From assembly GCA_019722365.1 (NCBI GenBank), contig JADFUC010001736.1, forward strand, positions 248,001-312,000: 64,000 nucleotides of DNA, read 5' to 3'. This DNA comes from Lithospermum erythrorhizon. Lineage: Eukaryota; Streptophyta; Magnoliopsida; Boraginales; Boraginaceae. Both the position numbers and the translations under genes were made by a program. Positions 35,601 to 47,960 of the stretch are shown piece after piece (positions within the stretch are counted from its first letter, which is position 1; each line of letters begins with the position of its first letter). Below the pieces are notes generated by a model. It saw nothing but the letters and a program-made list of their open reading frames with translations. It was not told the origin of the DNA and did not search any database.

Positions 35601-38423
35601 ATTTGAGCTGATATCAAGCTTGTCCCAAATATTTTAGTATTCAAAATTTAATAATTGATTTCAATCATTGATATTCAGCTTGTCAGTTTTCGGTTTTTGA
35701 TTTAGCAAACGTCAAAGTAAATTGGGTGAAGTTGAATCAAATTAGATTCTAGATTATTGGACTCGATAAGTTGTTCAAATATACACTTGTTGAAACTTGT
35801 TAACTAATTTAAACTTTGTTATCCTTTCCAATTTGAATATGATTGAATAATACTCTTTAATTAAGTTGAATCGGATGGTTCAATACTTCCAAAATAAACA
35901 TGAACAAATTAAAATGTGTTCAAATCAACTAATGAATGTGACTATATATAAATTTTCACTTGTGGAAGCCGACATAGAATTTGGAAAAGAGGGCCAAGTG
36001 TATCTTATACTCCAGTTTTATAAAATAATGAGGATAATTACTTCATCTTACATATCTGCATCTAATTAAAAGTTAGGTCTGTACTTGATGATCAGACCAT
36101 ATAGTATACAAATATTAATGAGAGTAAGGGAAAATTAAATACATGAAGGCCATGAATAAGGTTCCCATCTCGAAACTATGGCCCTAATAATAATTCTTCT
36201 GGAGGAGTAGTTGAGGTTATTTGAAATGTCGGTATAATTGATGGGGGTATGTACTCTACAATATTATTACATTCCTTTTGGGTAGGTGGTGGTCTTTCGT
36301 GTTCATTATATTCTTAATTCCCACACTTCAAAACGGATGAAATTCTGAAATTACCCTCTGTTCCTTCCCATCTCTTTGTTCTTCCACAAATGCCCTCCTG
36401 CTACCACTGCATGCATTTATATCAATGTGCCATCTTGTACTATATATACTTCTGAGGGAGCAATATCATGTATATATGTATGTCATTTCATACAGTATGT
36501 ACACTATTATTGCTTATTATTAGTCATGTGATGCATTTTTTACCGTTAACAATTGGGTACCATCAATTATGGTACAATTTGTGTGATATATTTTATATTC
36601 TAGCTAGGTGCATTATTATATTGTGATAGAGTATCGTGTTTTAAGTATTGCACCTAATGTCCTAATGTTAATATATTCTTGTAGTAATATTTTTTGTCGA
36701 AGGAAAATTTACAAGTTAGAATTAGAAAATAATTTAATTATTATTATTATTTAAATGTCTCTAGAAAAAATAATAGAATGGCTTAACTTTTTTCCCAATT
36801 GAAAATGATATTATAGATTAGAATAGGTATAAAAAAATGATGATAAACGATTTTGCAACTCAAGAGAGCGACAAATGTAGATAAGAAACTATACTGTTAT
36901 GGCTACAATATAAAATTTAAAAACCTCATTTTGTATTTTTCTTTAGGCCCTCAAACTTGTTGAGCCGTCGATGGAGGATATTGAGTCATTTCAGCATAAA
37001 ATGAAGGTGGTCAACACACATAGCGGATATATATATATACACACAGTGTATTACCTATATATAATCCATATTAATTGACTTATTAATTTTTCCGTTCGAA
37101 GTTCTAATTATGAACAATTTCTATTTCTTATTTCAATAATATAAATTATAAAAATAACAGATAAAAATCGATAGCATTACATTTAATTATTTTTTAAAAT
37201 ATATTTTTGTTTATAAATAAAAATTTATTAGTTGTCGTTGAAACTGTGACTCCACAACTAATAATTAAAATGAATTGAGAGAGTGTATGCTTTTTATGGA
37301 TAATAATCTAAATTTGAAATTAAACTAAATTTAGTCAATCTGTGATGTTGATTCTGAGATGTTGACTTATAACCAAAAATACCTATTATTAGAATAATCC
37401 AGAATCATGAGGAATAACATATCTACACTTTAGTTTTAGCTTGGATAAACTATATTTGTCCACAAAAATCAAATGTGCATCCTAAGATCATGTCGGCTTT
37501 CATGTTTACCATTAAATAAAAAGAAAAAATAAAGAATGAATCTGCCACATGTATGTATAGTAATATACATTTAAGTTAGTGGAGGTAGAAGTATATTTTT
37601 CTTTGATTTAATTGCACGAGAAAAGACAGATATGAAAAATTAAATATTCCTCCATGCAAAAAGCAGAAAAGGAAAGATAGAAGACGTAACGAGATTAATG
37701 ATCACTTTATAGAAAGTGATATATACAGTACATCTTTGCTTTTGTAAGCAATATAATTAGGCCACCTTTAATTTGGTGAATATTGTAGCATAAATACATA
37801 ATGCATATAACGATAATAACATGTCATCAGTTGAATACAACACGGACCTCCCAGAATTGCCCCCATTTATTTAGGAACGAAGAAAGGTGATCTATGGGAT
37901 ACTTCTTTCAATAAATAAATGGATCTCCTCTGAAACAAGTCTATTTACTCTTAAATAGTACGGAGTAAAGAGTTAATTGTTGGGGAACGATTTTGCAATT
38001 AAATTCATTAGGGGGCTTTCTTGATACTATATCTTTTTCTCCATTGTACCAAAAAAAATAAAATAATTGGGGGGAATAGTGAAGAAATTAATCCAATGCA
38101 GTAAATGCTAGAGGGGTCAAAATATAAATCCAAAAGTAATTTAATCAAGAGTAAATTGGGGGAACAGGTGGGTGGAGAGACCGTAAATGTTGGGAATGGT
38201 CCCACTGAGAATGTTGCAGATAGAGAGAGTCAAAATTAAAGACGAGCAGAATCATCGGAGACTTTCAATCACCAATATATTCTTTGAGTATTTATGCACT
38301 TATAGGCTATAGCTTCCTTTTAAAACAAACATGCATGTTGCATAACTTGTTTGTAAAACGGAGTCATAGATTAGAGTTGGATATGATTTCAAGAGATTGC
38401 TGAAAACTATAAATAATAGGAGT
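32645..38423. other. Gene-poor intergenic region
   Basis: No gene is supportable; all reading frames are short and of random composition. One probable repeat copy (34545-35735) is listed separately. Several isolated TACTCCGTA strings occur (for example near 32902 and, inverted, near 37960). I saw no RNA gene or conserved microRNA precursor. Confidence 0.55.
34545..35735. mobile_element. Second, smaller relative of the 29.3-31.6 kb element
   Basis: The left part has TTAAG/CTTAA-rich motifs and AGTACTTAATTTATTAAG, like the start of the 29322 element. The right part (about 35370-35560) mirrors 31260-31450, including a TTTAATATGATTCATAT / TTTAATATATGACCCATAT pair. The ends are not well defined and no target duplication could be found. 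Confidence 0.33.
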
Positions 38424-39714
38424 ATTATAAAAGGCTAGTAATATTGCCAAAGTTCTTTTTATATTTTCAGAACAATAATTAGTAGTCTACCTTATTTATC
38501 CCTCTCATTCAATAATTAATTTTAAGATTTTAAATTGAATAATTGACATTTAATAACAATTATCAATATGGTTGCAAGAATAATGATGATTTGTTGCATG
38601 TCTTTTGAGATAAGTGATGATTTAGTCCCCAAATAATGGATTGATGTTGACTTTTAATCAGAAAGTGCAAAGTTATAAGATGATTAGAAATTAAATAGCG
38701 TTGCAAATTGATTCTCGCGTTCAATTGAATTTAACGGTTCCATCAGATTTGGGAGCAAATTTGCAGCTTTAATAGTAATTTGGGACCGTTTGCAAACTTT
38801 TGCGGCTTTCACGGGATAAAGTCAACCTCGACCCAATTTTGGGGACCAATTAACAATTCTTCGCATCTTTTTCCTTCCAAATTTAATCAATATTCCCTCA
38901 ATTTATTTTATTTGTCGTTTAAGGTAATTTTTGTTTCAAAATATTTGTTATTAGCATGGAAAATTATACTCCTACATTTTCAATGTACCTTTTAATTATT
39001 TTTTCTCATAAAATTATCAACCAACCAATGATGTAGTTTTAAATGATTGTCGTGCCATTTTAAATGTCTTTATTTCTTTTTTATTTTTTAATCCCCAAAA
39101 AATTCTTAAAGCAATGAATAAAACGGAGGAAGTATTTTTTTTTTCTCCAAATTTAATCCATATTGACAAAGAGAAGCAAATCAACGTAATGAGACCACAT
39201 ATAAATCAACATTATTGTTTGTCCAATTTGTAGAATCAATAACAACAGAACAGTAAAATTACGAGATGGAGGCTTCTTTTCAATTTTATTGCTTAGCTAT
39301 TGATTGGAAATTATTATTTTTTTAAATATGAAATGCTAATCAATATTCGAGCAATAATGATAATACATTGCTCATACATTGAAGATGATTGTCTTTTGCT
39401 CAATAGTAATAAGACTTAGCTTCTATGTCATTTTTATGCCCGACATTCAGGTTTTGAATACTGCAAGTTTATATTTCTACTTCTACTGATTTCTCAAAAG
39501 TTAGCTTACATATGAATTGGATACTGTTAATTGGACAAACAATAACGTTGATTGACATGTTAGCCTTCATTACGTTGATTTGCTTCTTTGTTAATATGGA
39601 TTAATATTGATGATTGTTATTAAATGTCAATTAGAAGGATAGATAAGGTAGTTTACTAATTGTTGATCTGAAAATGTAAGAAAAACACTGGCAATATCAC
39701 TAATCATTATAAAA
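38424..39714. mobile_element. Non-autonomous Mutator-like element with 9-bp target duplication
   Basis: The body at 38433-39705 (1273 bp) is flanked by exact 9-bp direct repeats ATTATAAAA (38424-38432 and 39706-39714). The termini are long inverted repeats: the left GGCTAGTAATATTGCCAAAG pairs with the right GATTAGTGATATTGCCAGTG, and similarity continues inward (ATTTTCAGA, TCTACCTTAT, TTGACATTTAATAACAAT). A second inner inverted pair, GCAAATCAACGTAATGA (39177-39193, and inverted around 39570-39586), lies further in. A 9-bp duplication with long terminal inverted repeats is diagnostic of Mutator-like elements. There is no transposase. A Stowaway element is nested at 38893-39132. Confidence 0.8.
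38893..39132 (-). mobile_element. Stowaway MITE nested in the Mutator-like element
   Basis: The ends are TTCCCTCAATTTATTTTATT on the left and, reverse complemented, CTTCCTCCGTTTTATTCATTG on the right, each next to TA (38891-38892 and 39133-39134). The interior is the reverse complement of the family copy at 28510-28747. The nesting shows the Stowaway inserted after the Mutator-like element. Confidence 0.7.
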
Positions 39715-40134
39715 ACATTTGGACATTTGATCTCTAATATAGTTCCTGATAATGTAATATTGATACAGTTTAATAATTTTAGATAGTAACATTATTGTAG
39801 ATTAGTTCATGAGGGTAGCACAAATGTTCAAGTATGATTCATGAAAGTGATACTGTCGGAAATTAAATTTTTACGATATCACTAATAGGATAAAACTATA
39901 TCAAAGTCACATTATTTAAGACTATATTATCACTTAAATCCATTTGATGACATCTATCTTAAAATCTCTCACATATGATCCTGCGGGAATATGAGATTTT
40001 AACTTTCGTCCCAAATCCACGAGTTAATTGATGATTTCGATTTATCCCTAACAGTGTCAAAGTTTAAATTTGATTGCTTATAATTAATTGCGACAATGGT
40101 TCGATAAGTATCTCAGAGTTGTGCTTTAATCGTG

Positions 40135-41165
40135 TAAAGTGGTAGTGTTGTAAATGGTCCTTTGTTAATTATGCGTTGTTACCATTTGTCCACAATTATG
40201 GCCATTACCAATTAAGCATTTCTTGGTATTGTTGGGCATTTTTGGGTCAAAATATAATTTTGAATAGTTTTGTGTGTTGTAAGATATTTAAGCGTTACGA
40301 AATGGTCCACTGTTAATTGTACGTGGTTCTCGTTGGTCCCTAACACCTTAATATTAATTACTTTGTAATATTTTAAAAATATCTCTAGATTAAGATTTTA
40401 GGTATATATATAATTAAATATTTTAATAAAATTAATATAATATTATTTTGAAATATTTTAATATATTAAATTTGAGTAACATTAATATATTTTATTATAA
40501 GTTTATTATCCTCTGCATTATTATGAAATATTCAATAAAAGATTTTTATATTAAATATTTATTATAGAATGATGTGATTTTGTTGATGTTTATAAAATCG
40601 TTCTACTCTATTGAATACACTTTTTTTCCTCCAAACTCTCTCTTTTTTCCTTCCATGAACAACATGTATGTACCTCACATCCCATAATTGATGAAATACC
40701 AAAATCCTTATCATTATATAAAATACAAAGTGAAATATCTTCAAATTTCAAAAATATTCAATAAATATTATATCAATTGATATATATATTTATTTTATAT
40801 ATTCTATAATCACTAAATTTATATAGGTTAAATTAAATATATTAATATTATATAATGTACTTTTTATTTGTTTATATATATATAGATTGATATATTTAAT
40901 ATAAATATTATTTTGAATATTTCATAATAAATAGAGTGGATAAAATTATAATAAAATATATTAATGTTACTAAAGTTAATATATTAAAATATTTCAAAAT
41001 AATATTATATTAATTATCTTAAAATATTTAATTTTAATATATATCTTAAAATCTTAATCTAGAGATATTTTTCAAATATTACAAAGTAATTAATATTAAG
41101 GTGTTAGGGACCAAATGAGAGCCACGTGTACATTAACATGAACCATTTATACCAGCACTACAACT
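40135..41165. repeat. About 1-kb near-palindrome with 230-bp arms
   Basis: The left arm, about 40320-40565, pairs with the right arm, about 40890-41125. GGTCCCTAACACCTTAATAT, TTACTTTGTAATATTTnAAAAATATCTCTAGATTAAGATTTTA and a long ATATTA-rich stretch are nearly identical in reverse complement. Identity in the core is very high, around nine in ten by eye. The outer flanks contain shorter related modules (GTAGTGTTGTAAATGGTCC near 40143; GTTGTAAG...GAAATGGTCC near 40279; inverted GAACCATTTATACCAGCACT at 41141). The unique centre, about 320 bases, has no coding capacity. It looks like a foldback or MITE-type DNA element; its ends and target duplication are unresolved. Confidence 0.7.
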
Positions 41166-42558
41166 TATAAGGATGAAGTGTAACCCGACATACTTAATGG
41201 GACTATTGATGCAATTAACTCTAATCTTGATGAGTTACTTATATTAGTCCTCAATCAATTTCTTATGGATAATTTGTACATTGCAGTGAAGTCAAACAGA
41301 TTATATGATAAACATGTTCCATAAATTAGATGTGCTTAAGATAGAATTGGTCTTTTATAGTTTTGGAGTTACAATAATGTGGGCTCTCATAATTAAGAGT
41401 TGTACTTGAGTCATCAGATTTTTTACAAGTTGTGGCACTTTAATTGGTCCTTATTAATTTGTAACGGAGGATGTGTATCCGTTATTTGTTATTCTGGCGC
41501 TCGGTAGGCACTCTGCTGGCGTAATAACGCAGGCAGCGGCTGATTAACCATACTAATAAGGAGTACTGCGTGGCATGTCGGCCAAAGAAAGTATTAAATT
41601 AAAGTCGAACTCGTGATATACGTTAAAAGTAGCATCTTTCATGCATTATCGCTCTTCACGGTTTAATTGGTCCATATTCTTGTTCATATACACATCAACA
41701 TATTTACCGGTAATGAAATAATGAAAAGGGCAATAAATTAAATTATGTCAATAAGGAGAAAAATACTTTTCCTAAACGAGTTTTCTTCAAAGGGCAACAT
41801 ATAATTGGATGTTTCTAGAATCTACAGACTTACTCGTAAGTATGATAGTCATTCTTAACGGGGGGCCTACGGTAAGCTGCTAAACCAGATAATGCCTTTA
41901 GGCGGATGATCTTAGGCGATGTAATAAGTCTACAAACAGCTTAGCCAGATAAAAGCTATCTTGTGAGCCCGTATGACATAGAGTGTTAGTAAATATGATA
42001 GTCTTGAATCTAGAGGTTTGGTTGTTGGAAATCAATGAATATTGGTTTCAATAATTATGCCAATTATGATAATTGTTGTAACAATTCATTTACTAGTTTA
42101 GTTGAATAAGATTACTAAAATTAAGTGTTCAATAATTGTAATTGTAATTACTAGTCGGGTTCTGATGGTAATACCAGAGATTATGTCAGATTGCTAGATC
42201 CCGTACATAATCGTTAAAATAATAATTCATTCCATATTATTATATGAGCACTTCATTATCTACGGCAAGAAAAGATTCAGCACATATAATGATGTTGAGT
42301 TATATTTTATGAATGAAATTAACTATATTTAGTAAATTGAAATTGATTGTAATCGATAAATATCTCAATCGGGTAATTATCTTATGTAAATTATTAATTG
42401 GATGAACTTCAATTAATTAAGCATTGTTTTAATTAATTAGTTAGTTAGTTGAGCTTATTAATAACTTGCGATAGTTATTGCTTAACGATTTAGTTTAATT
42501 AACAAATTCGGTTCGTCTAACAATTCGATTGAGTGCAGGTTGGTGTAGATTACCTGCC

Positions 42559-42561
<3 letters not shown>

Positions 42562-42593
<32 letters not shown>

Positions 42594-42595
42594 GC

Positions 42596-42633
<38 letters not shown>
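42562..42633. repeat. Twin (TA)n microsatellites
   Basis: Two TA runs of about 29 and 35 bases are separated by a short AATAGCAAC-containing spacer. Confidence 0.95.
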
Positions 42634-42636
<3 letters not shown>

Positions 42637-43993
42637 ATTAGGTTAAAACACATCACTAAACCTACCACTTTGAAAAAGTGGCCGAACTAATCAATTCAAG
42701 AATTGTTATTCTTGATTTGATTCTTCCATTATATTCTCAATAGTTCTAGCAAACCTAAGTATATGATTCAACTTTTCCTGGTGTGGATTAACTAGAGGAA
42801 TTGCCAATTTGTGGTGCTTACATTGAAATTCAAAGGAGGCTTAGAAATGTTATTTAGTGTATTTTCATTGCGGCTGTAAATTTCTTTTATTCATATATTA
42901 CAATGTCTCTGTTTTAGATGTGATAAACATGTTAATATGATCTTGTAGGAATTTGTTTAAAAGTTTATGAGTCTTGCCACGATTATTTTCATGTTGACAT
43001 CAAGAGCAGAATTTAATATGTTTAATATGTTTAACATCAATCTAGTATTGTTTAAATCATACTTAATGGATTTATATAAAAATTTATGTTTATACATTTA
43101 TGTATAAATGTATGAATTTTATGCCATGTTAATTTTAATAAATGTGTTCATATATTTAAGTACATCAAAATTGCATATTTTGATGTTTTGATGATTAGTA
43201 TAATTGTTTGCTATTTTTTAAAAGGGTTTATAATATTTTTAATTAGTCAATTAAAAGTTAATTGTATTTAAAAGTCTTAAGCTCAAAAATTTCTAATATA
43301 ATAATTTTCCAGAAACCTCACATTACAGAGAAGCTCTCACAGAAAATTTAGATTTTTTTTGAATTTTCTAAGTATTGTTTTATGAATTTGTGAAATTATA
43401 ATGTTTTAATAATTAGAAATTACATAATTAATTCTATGTAATATATTTTTTAGAAATTACAATTGTGTAATTTTTTTAATATTATGAAAAAGGTTTTCTA
43501 TGAAAATTAGAATTGTTGGAGTAGTTTAAAGCCTTCAAAATGTTTTTGAAAAGATTGAATTAAAACATAAAGCGAAATTAATTCGATAATCGAGTATACG
43601 TATGCAGTATGCCAAGACGTCACGACCACCGTTACTTCTGTGGTTCAGGTGGCGTTGGAAAACCCATTATTTTTAGGGCCCTAAGAGCGCGTGTCTATGA
43701 GGAGGCGAATCTTAAAGCGATCCATTTTAAACCCTAGTTTTAAGTTTTTTAAAATTATGATAAATTCAATTTTGGGTTTTAATGAATAAATATCATATAT
43801 TAAATTATGTTAATTATAATTATCCAATTTAAAATGATTTTACTTATTTCAATTATCTTTTTTAATTATTAACCTTTTAATTAATTATTTATTAAAAGGT
43901 TAAATATAGTAATAATTATCTAGTTATTGAATATATAATAAGTACTTACAAGTATTTATATTATTATATATGTATGAAATAATTATTGGACAC

Positions 43994-43994
<1 letters not shown>

Positions 43995-44034
<40 letters not shown>
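43995..44034. repeat. (AT)n microsatellite
   Basis: About 20 uninterrupted AT dinucleotides. Confidence 0.95.
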
Positions 44035-44036
<2 letters not shown>

Positions 44037-45089
44037 ATTAATTTTATTTATATATTTTGCGTAGATATTCATTTATTGCATGGTTTATTTCTTTTCATAT
44101 TTAATATATATTTAATAAATGAATTTTATATGATTTATTTTGCCTTATATAAATTGTAATGGGAATGAAAAAGGGATATATTGATATGACATAATTTTGT
44201 ATTTTGTTTTAAATACGATTACGTGAGCAGTTTATTTAGTTATGCTGCGACAAGCGGAGTCATTTCATTTTATTTATTTATTTTTCACCCATAAGCCTTC
44301 GTGCTGTCTTAGTTGGGTTAGTAAATAAATATATTGTTGTGGAGGCATTGAAGATGGCGTTCAACCAAGAAAACATAGCAACAGAAAGGTTCCAAAAATT
44401 TGAAGAATCTGAGTACCAACATAAATTGTAATAGGACCTTATATTAGTATTACAACACAGTAAAAGAAGTGTTATAATAGATGCATTTAGGGTCGTATCA
44501 TATATTCTTGAATGTGTATTATTTATTTATTTTCATGATGTCGTATTACTTGAGTATGTCTCGCTAACATGTTAAATAATATCGAATAATAATAATCTCG
44601 CCCCCAAAATTTAGCGTCGTATCGAAGCCAATTTAAAGTTGTCTTATTTATCACAATTTCTTGGACACCTTTGTGATGGCGGGTGTACTAGTGTCGTGAT
44701 AGGTATAACCGATGGATCGTGTTGAAGTGATTTTATTTAACGTTGTAGGCTTTGATAGTGATTCCAAGTAGCGAATTAGTTTAGTGGTTGCTTAACGATT
44801 ATTTCCACTAACGTTGTGGGTTGGTGATATAATTGTGGGTAGCATCCTGTGCAGGCATTAAGTAACACAAGAGTTATGTCGTGGTTACATAATTGGTTAG
44901 TTAACCTACTGTTGTGTTAGTTTTTTAAAATATATGCAGTGTTACCGTTTGAAATCCTATCATAGTAGATCTTGCATACTAATATATTTTGTGAGATTTT
45001 GAGTATTGGTATTACTTTACAATTTATTTTGTAAGTGTTTAACATGATAGATTACTAAATTGTTGTCTTTTACATACTTATTCTTGTAG

Positions 45090-47960
45090 AATTGAAATGG
45101 TACCTCTTCACATTTTCATAATCTACTTCAAACAACATTAACTCGTTGCATGTATGATGGTGCAAATTATGAGACATGGTCCCGTGAGTTGAATGTTGTC
45201 CTCAAGTTACACGAGATCGAATATATCTTATAAAGGACTTCTAGAAGCCTTAGGATCACGGATCACGGATACGAAAGAAATATGAGTTTCGTAAAGAGGA
45301 TGCTCCAAAAGCCAAGTGTCTTATGCTTACTCGGATGGAACCGGAGTTTCAGGTTCTGTATGATGAGGATCAAATGGTGTAGATCTTACGGGATGCAGTT
45401 AGTCGTAACAGAGTTGGCGTCATTATGAATGCTGCTTCAGGCGGGTGTGTCTAGATGCATCGGGAAGTTATAAACAGATAAAGTTGACTGACCCTCATTT
45501 GATGTACATAGGCAAATCACCATTCTTTGAAGCAAATGAGTGTTTGGATTTGAACAAAGACATACAGTTCTGCTAACTGTTTTAAGCGTGGCTTATACAT
45601 GAACAAAAGAAATGCAAGATGCAGAGATGATATACTGTCACTAATAAAGCTCAAGGTCTTGGAAAGGGACATATAAGAAGTTCAATGAAGATAGGAAAAA
45701 TGGTCTAACGACCACTAAGCCTAAAGGTATTTTGTTATTGAAGTTTGTACAACTAATTCTAGCCGTGGTCTTGAACTAACTGTTTGTGGCTCTCATTTGT
45801 CTGATGTGCAAGAATTGCGGGCAAGTAAGAGACTTCAGATGAGAGATGGATCGTGTTGGGAGCAGTGAAAGGTTCTTGTGTGTCAGTGGGATCCATTAGT
45901 TTAATTCCACTGCGGGCCTTGTTTTAAATTTAAACAATGTTTACTGTGTGCCTACTATTAGCAGAAATATTATTTCCATTTCCATTTTGAATAATGAAGG
46001 TTTTTCATTTTTGATTGATCCCAATGCATTTAGGATCTCTAGGAATGGTATAACATATGGTAATGCATCTCTCCAAAATGGTCTATATATTTTAGACACA
46101 TAACATTAATCTTAAAAGGAATAAGCCTAACGACTTAAACCCTACATACCTATGGCATTGCAGATTAGGTCATATAAACGAGAACCGTATCAAGAAACTT
46201 CACTCCGGTGGAATACTTGAAGGTTTTGATTATGAATCATACGATAAGTGTGAATCTTGTCTGGGCAAATAACTTCATCGCCCTTCAACGATACAATGAA
46301 ATGGCAAGTGATTTGTTAGGAATATACACTCATATATGTGGACCAATGAACATATATGTAAGAGGTGGATTACAATTCGTCATTACGTTTCACGTGATTA
46401 CAGTATATATGGTTATGTGTATCGATGAAACCTGGCTTGTGAATCCTTTGAAATTTAAGAATTTCAAAATGAGGTACCTGACGATTGAACAAGAACTATA
46501 AAAGATTCTTGGTTTGATAGAGGAGGAGAATACTGAGTCATGGGATTCAACAATCATCTTAAGTATGGCATTGTTTCCACAGCTCGTTCTGAGACGCCAC
46601 GGCATAACATTGTGTGCTTGAAATAAGGAATCGAACACTTGACAGTTACATCTATAATGAGCCTATCGATCTACCAATTAATTGCCAGGGGATATGTACT
46701 ACAAAAGCGCCAAACGCTCGCACTTAATAAATGTCCAACTAAATTAGGAGAGAAAACTCCTCATGAATTGTGGTTTGGGAAGTCTCCCAAGTTGGATTTT
46801 CTCATGATTTGGGTTGTGAAGTTTACGTTAAGAAATTAACAAGAGATAAACTAGAGCCCAAGTCTGATAAATGCTACTTTATTGGATATCCAAAGAAAAT
46901 TGTTGGTTACTACTTCTACAAGAAGCATGAGAATAAAATGACCGTCATTGAATCGAGGCATTCCTTGAAAAGGAATATGCATTCGAAGAATTTAGAAGTG
47001 AAGGTGTTGACTTGAGAAAACTCAATATGAGAGCTTATTTGTCATTACACCTAGTATAGAACAACGCTAGAAAATTAGTGCCTTAACTTTACATAGAAGG
47101 CCCAATTCTTGATCCACAGGGAAGTTGTGGCTAGAATAAATCAAGATCCAAACACGTTGGTATAGTGAATCTTTCGTGATTGAAAGTGGCGAGCCTAACT
47201 CTTATGAAAGGATGCAAGAAGTAGCGAATATCTTTGATAAATGGATGATAGCCATGAAATCGAGATATATTCGATGTACCAAAACAAGGTTTGATTAACA
47301 TTAGATTTACCCGATTAGGTTCTCCCCGTCGAGTGTAAATGGGTATTTATAAAGAAACATGACAAGATGGAAAAAGTCCATGTTTTCAAGGCCAATTTCG
47401 TGGCGAAAGGTTTCAAGCAATTTCTGGCATTGACTATGATGAAACCTATTAAATCGGGTAGCTGCTCTTAAGTCCATGCGGATAATCTTAGCCATTGGTG
47501 CATTCCGTACTTACACTATAGGAGATATGACAAATGATTGTAAAGACTAGCTTTCTAAATGAAAATCTTGAGAAGATGTGTCGTAGGAGTGGCCTCACAG
47601 AACTACGTGTCTCGAAAGGACCTAAGAATATTTACGCCGCTACGGTCAATTTGTTATGGTCAGCAGAAACATCAGTGGTTGGAATCTCTGCGATGAATCA
47701 ATCAAAAGATTTTGAATTCACGAGAAGCGAAGAATTTTATGTATACAAGAAGGTGAGTGGGAGTTATATGGATTTATAGTCGGTATGTCGATGACATGTC
47801 ATTGGAAACAATGTAGAGCTACTAAACTCTATCAAGTTGAAACAATGTAAATTCTAAACTCTATCAAAGAGTTGGGCGTGTAAATGACACCGATGAAGGA
47901 CTTAGGTGAAGCACAGCTTTGTTACTTTAGGGACTATCACTTTGGGGACTTAGCGTAACA
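45090..47960 (+). mobile_element. Decayed Ty1-Copia retrotransposon
   Basis: Fragments of a Copia polyprotein appear in canonical order but in shifting frames with many stops. A gag-like segment (45110-45370) contains YDGANYETWSRELN. A protease-like remnant (about 45740-45840) contains CGSHLSDVQELR. The GAG-pre-integrase (46140-46260) contains LWHCRLGHIN and CESCLGK. Integrase core and C-terminal pieces (46290-47000) include GEKTPHELWFGKSP. Reverse transcriptase pieces (47320-47945) include CKWVFIKKHDKMEK, and the order protease-integrase-reverse transcriptase marks Copia rather than Gypsy. Similarity stops within reverse transcriptase near 47950; RNase H and the 3' LTR are missing. I could not identify LTRs or a primer-binding site. 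It is inactive. Confidence 0.85.

Larger units (their letters stand above)
41166..45089. other. Intergenic repeats, no gene
   Basis: No supportable gene. Two (TA)n runs lie side by side (42562-42633) and another lies at 43995-44034. Short GC-richer islands occur near 41490-41570 and 43615-43735. The last few hundred bases (about 44600-45089) may be the 5' untranslated leader or LTR remnant of the Copia element that follows. Confidence 0.5.

Noticed and set aside
43725..43740. Single telomere-like TAAACCCTAG
   Set aside because: One unit is expected by chance and does not form an array.
44340..44430. ATG-led stretch encoding a short AFNQENIATERFQ-like peptide
   Set aside because: It stops after about 25 codons. 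It could be a gag-like relic, but that cannot be supported.
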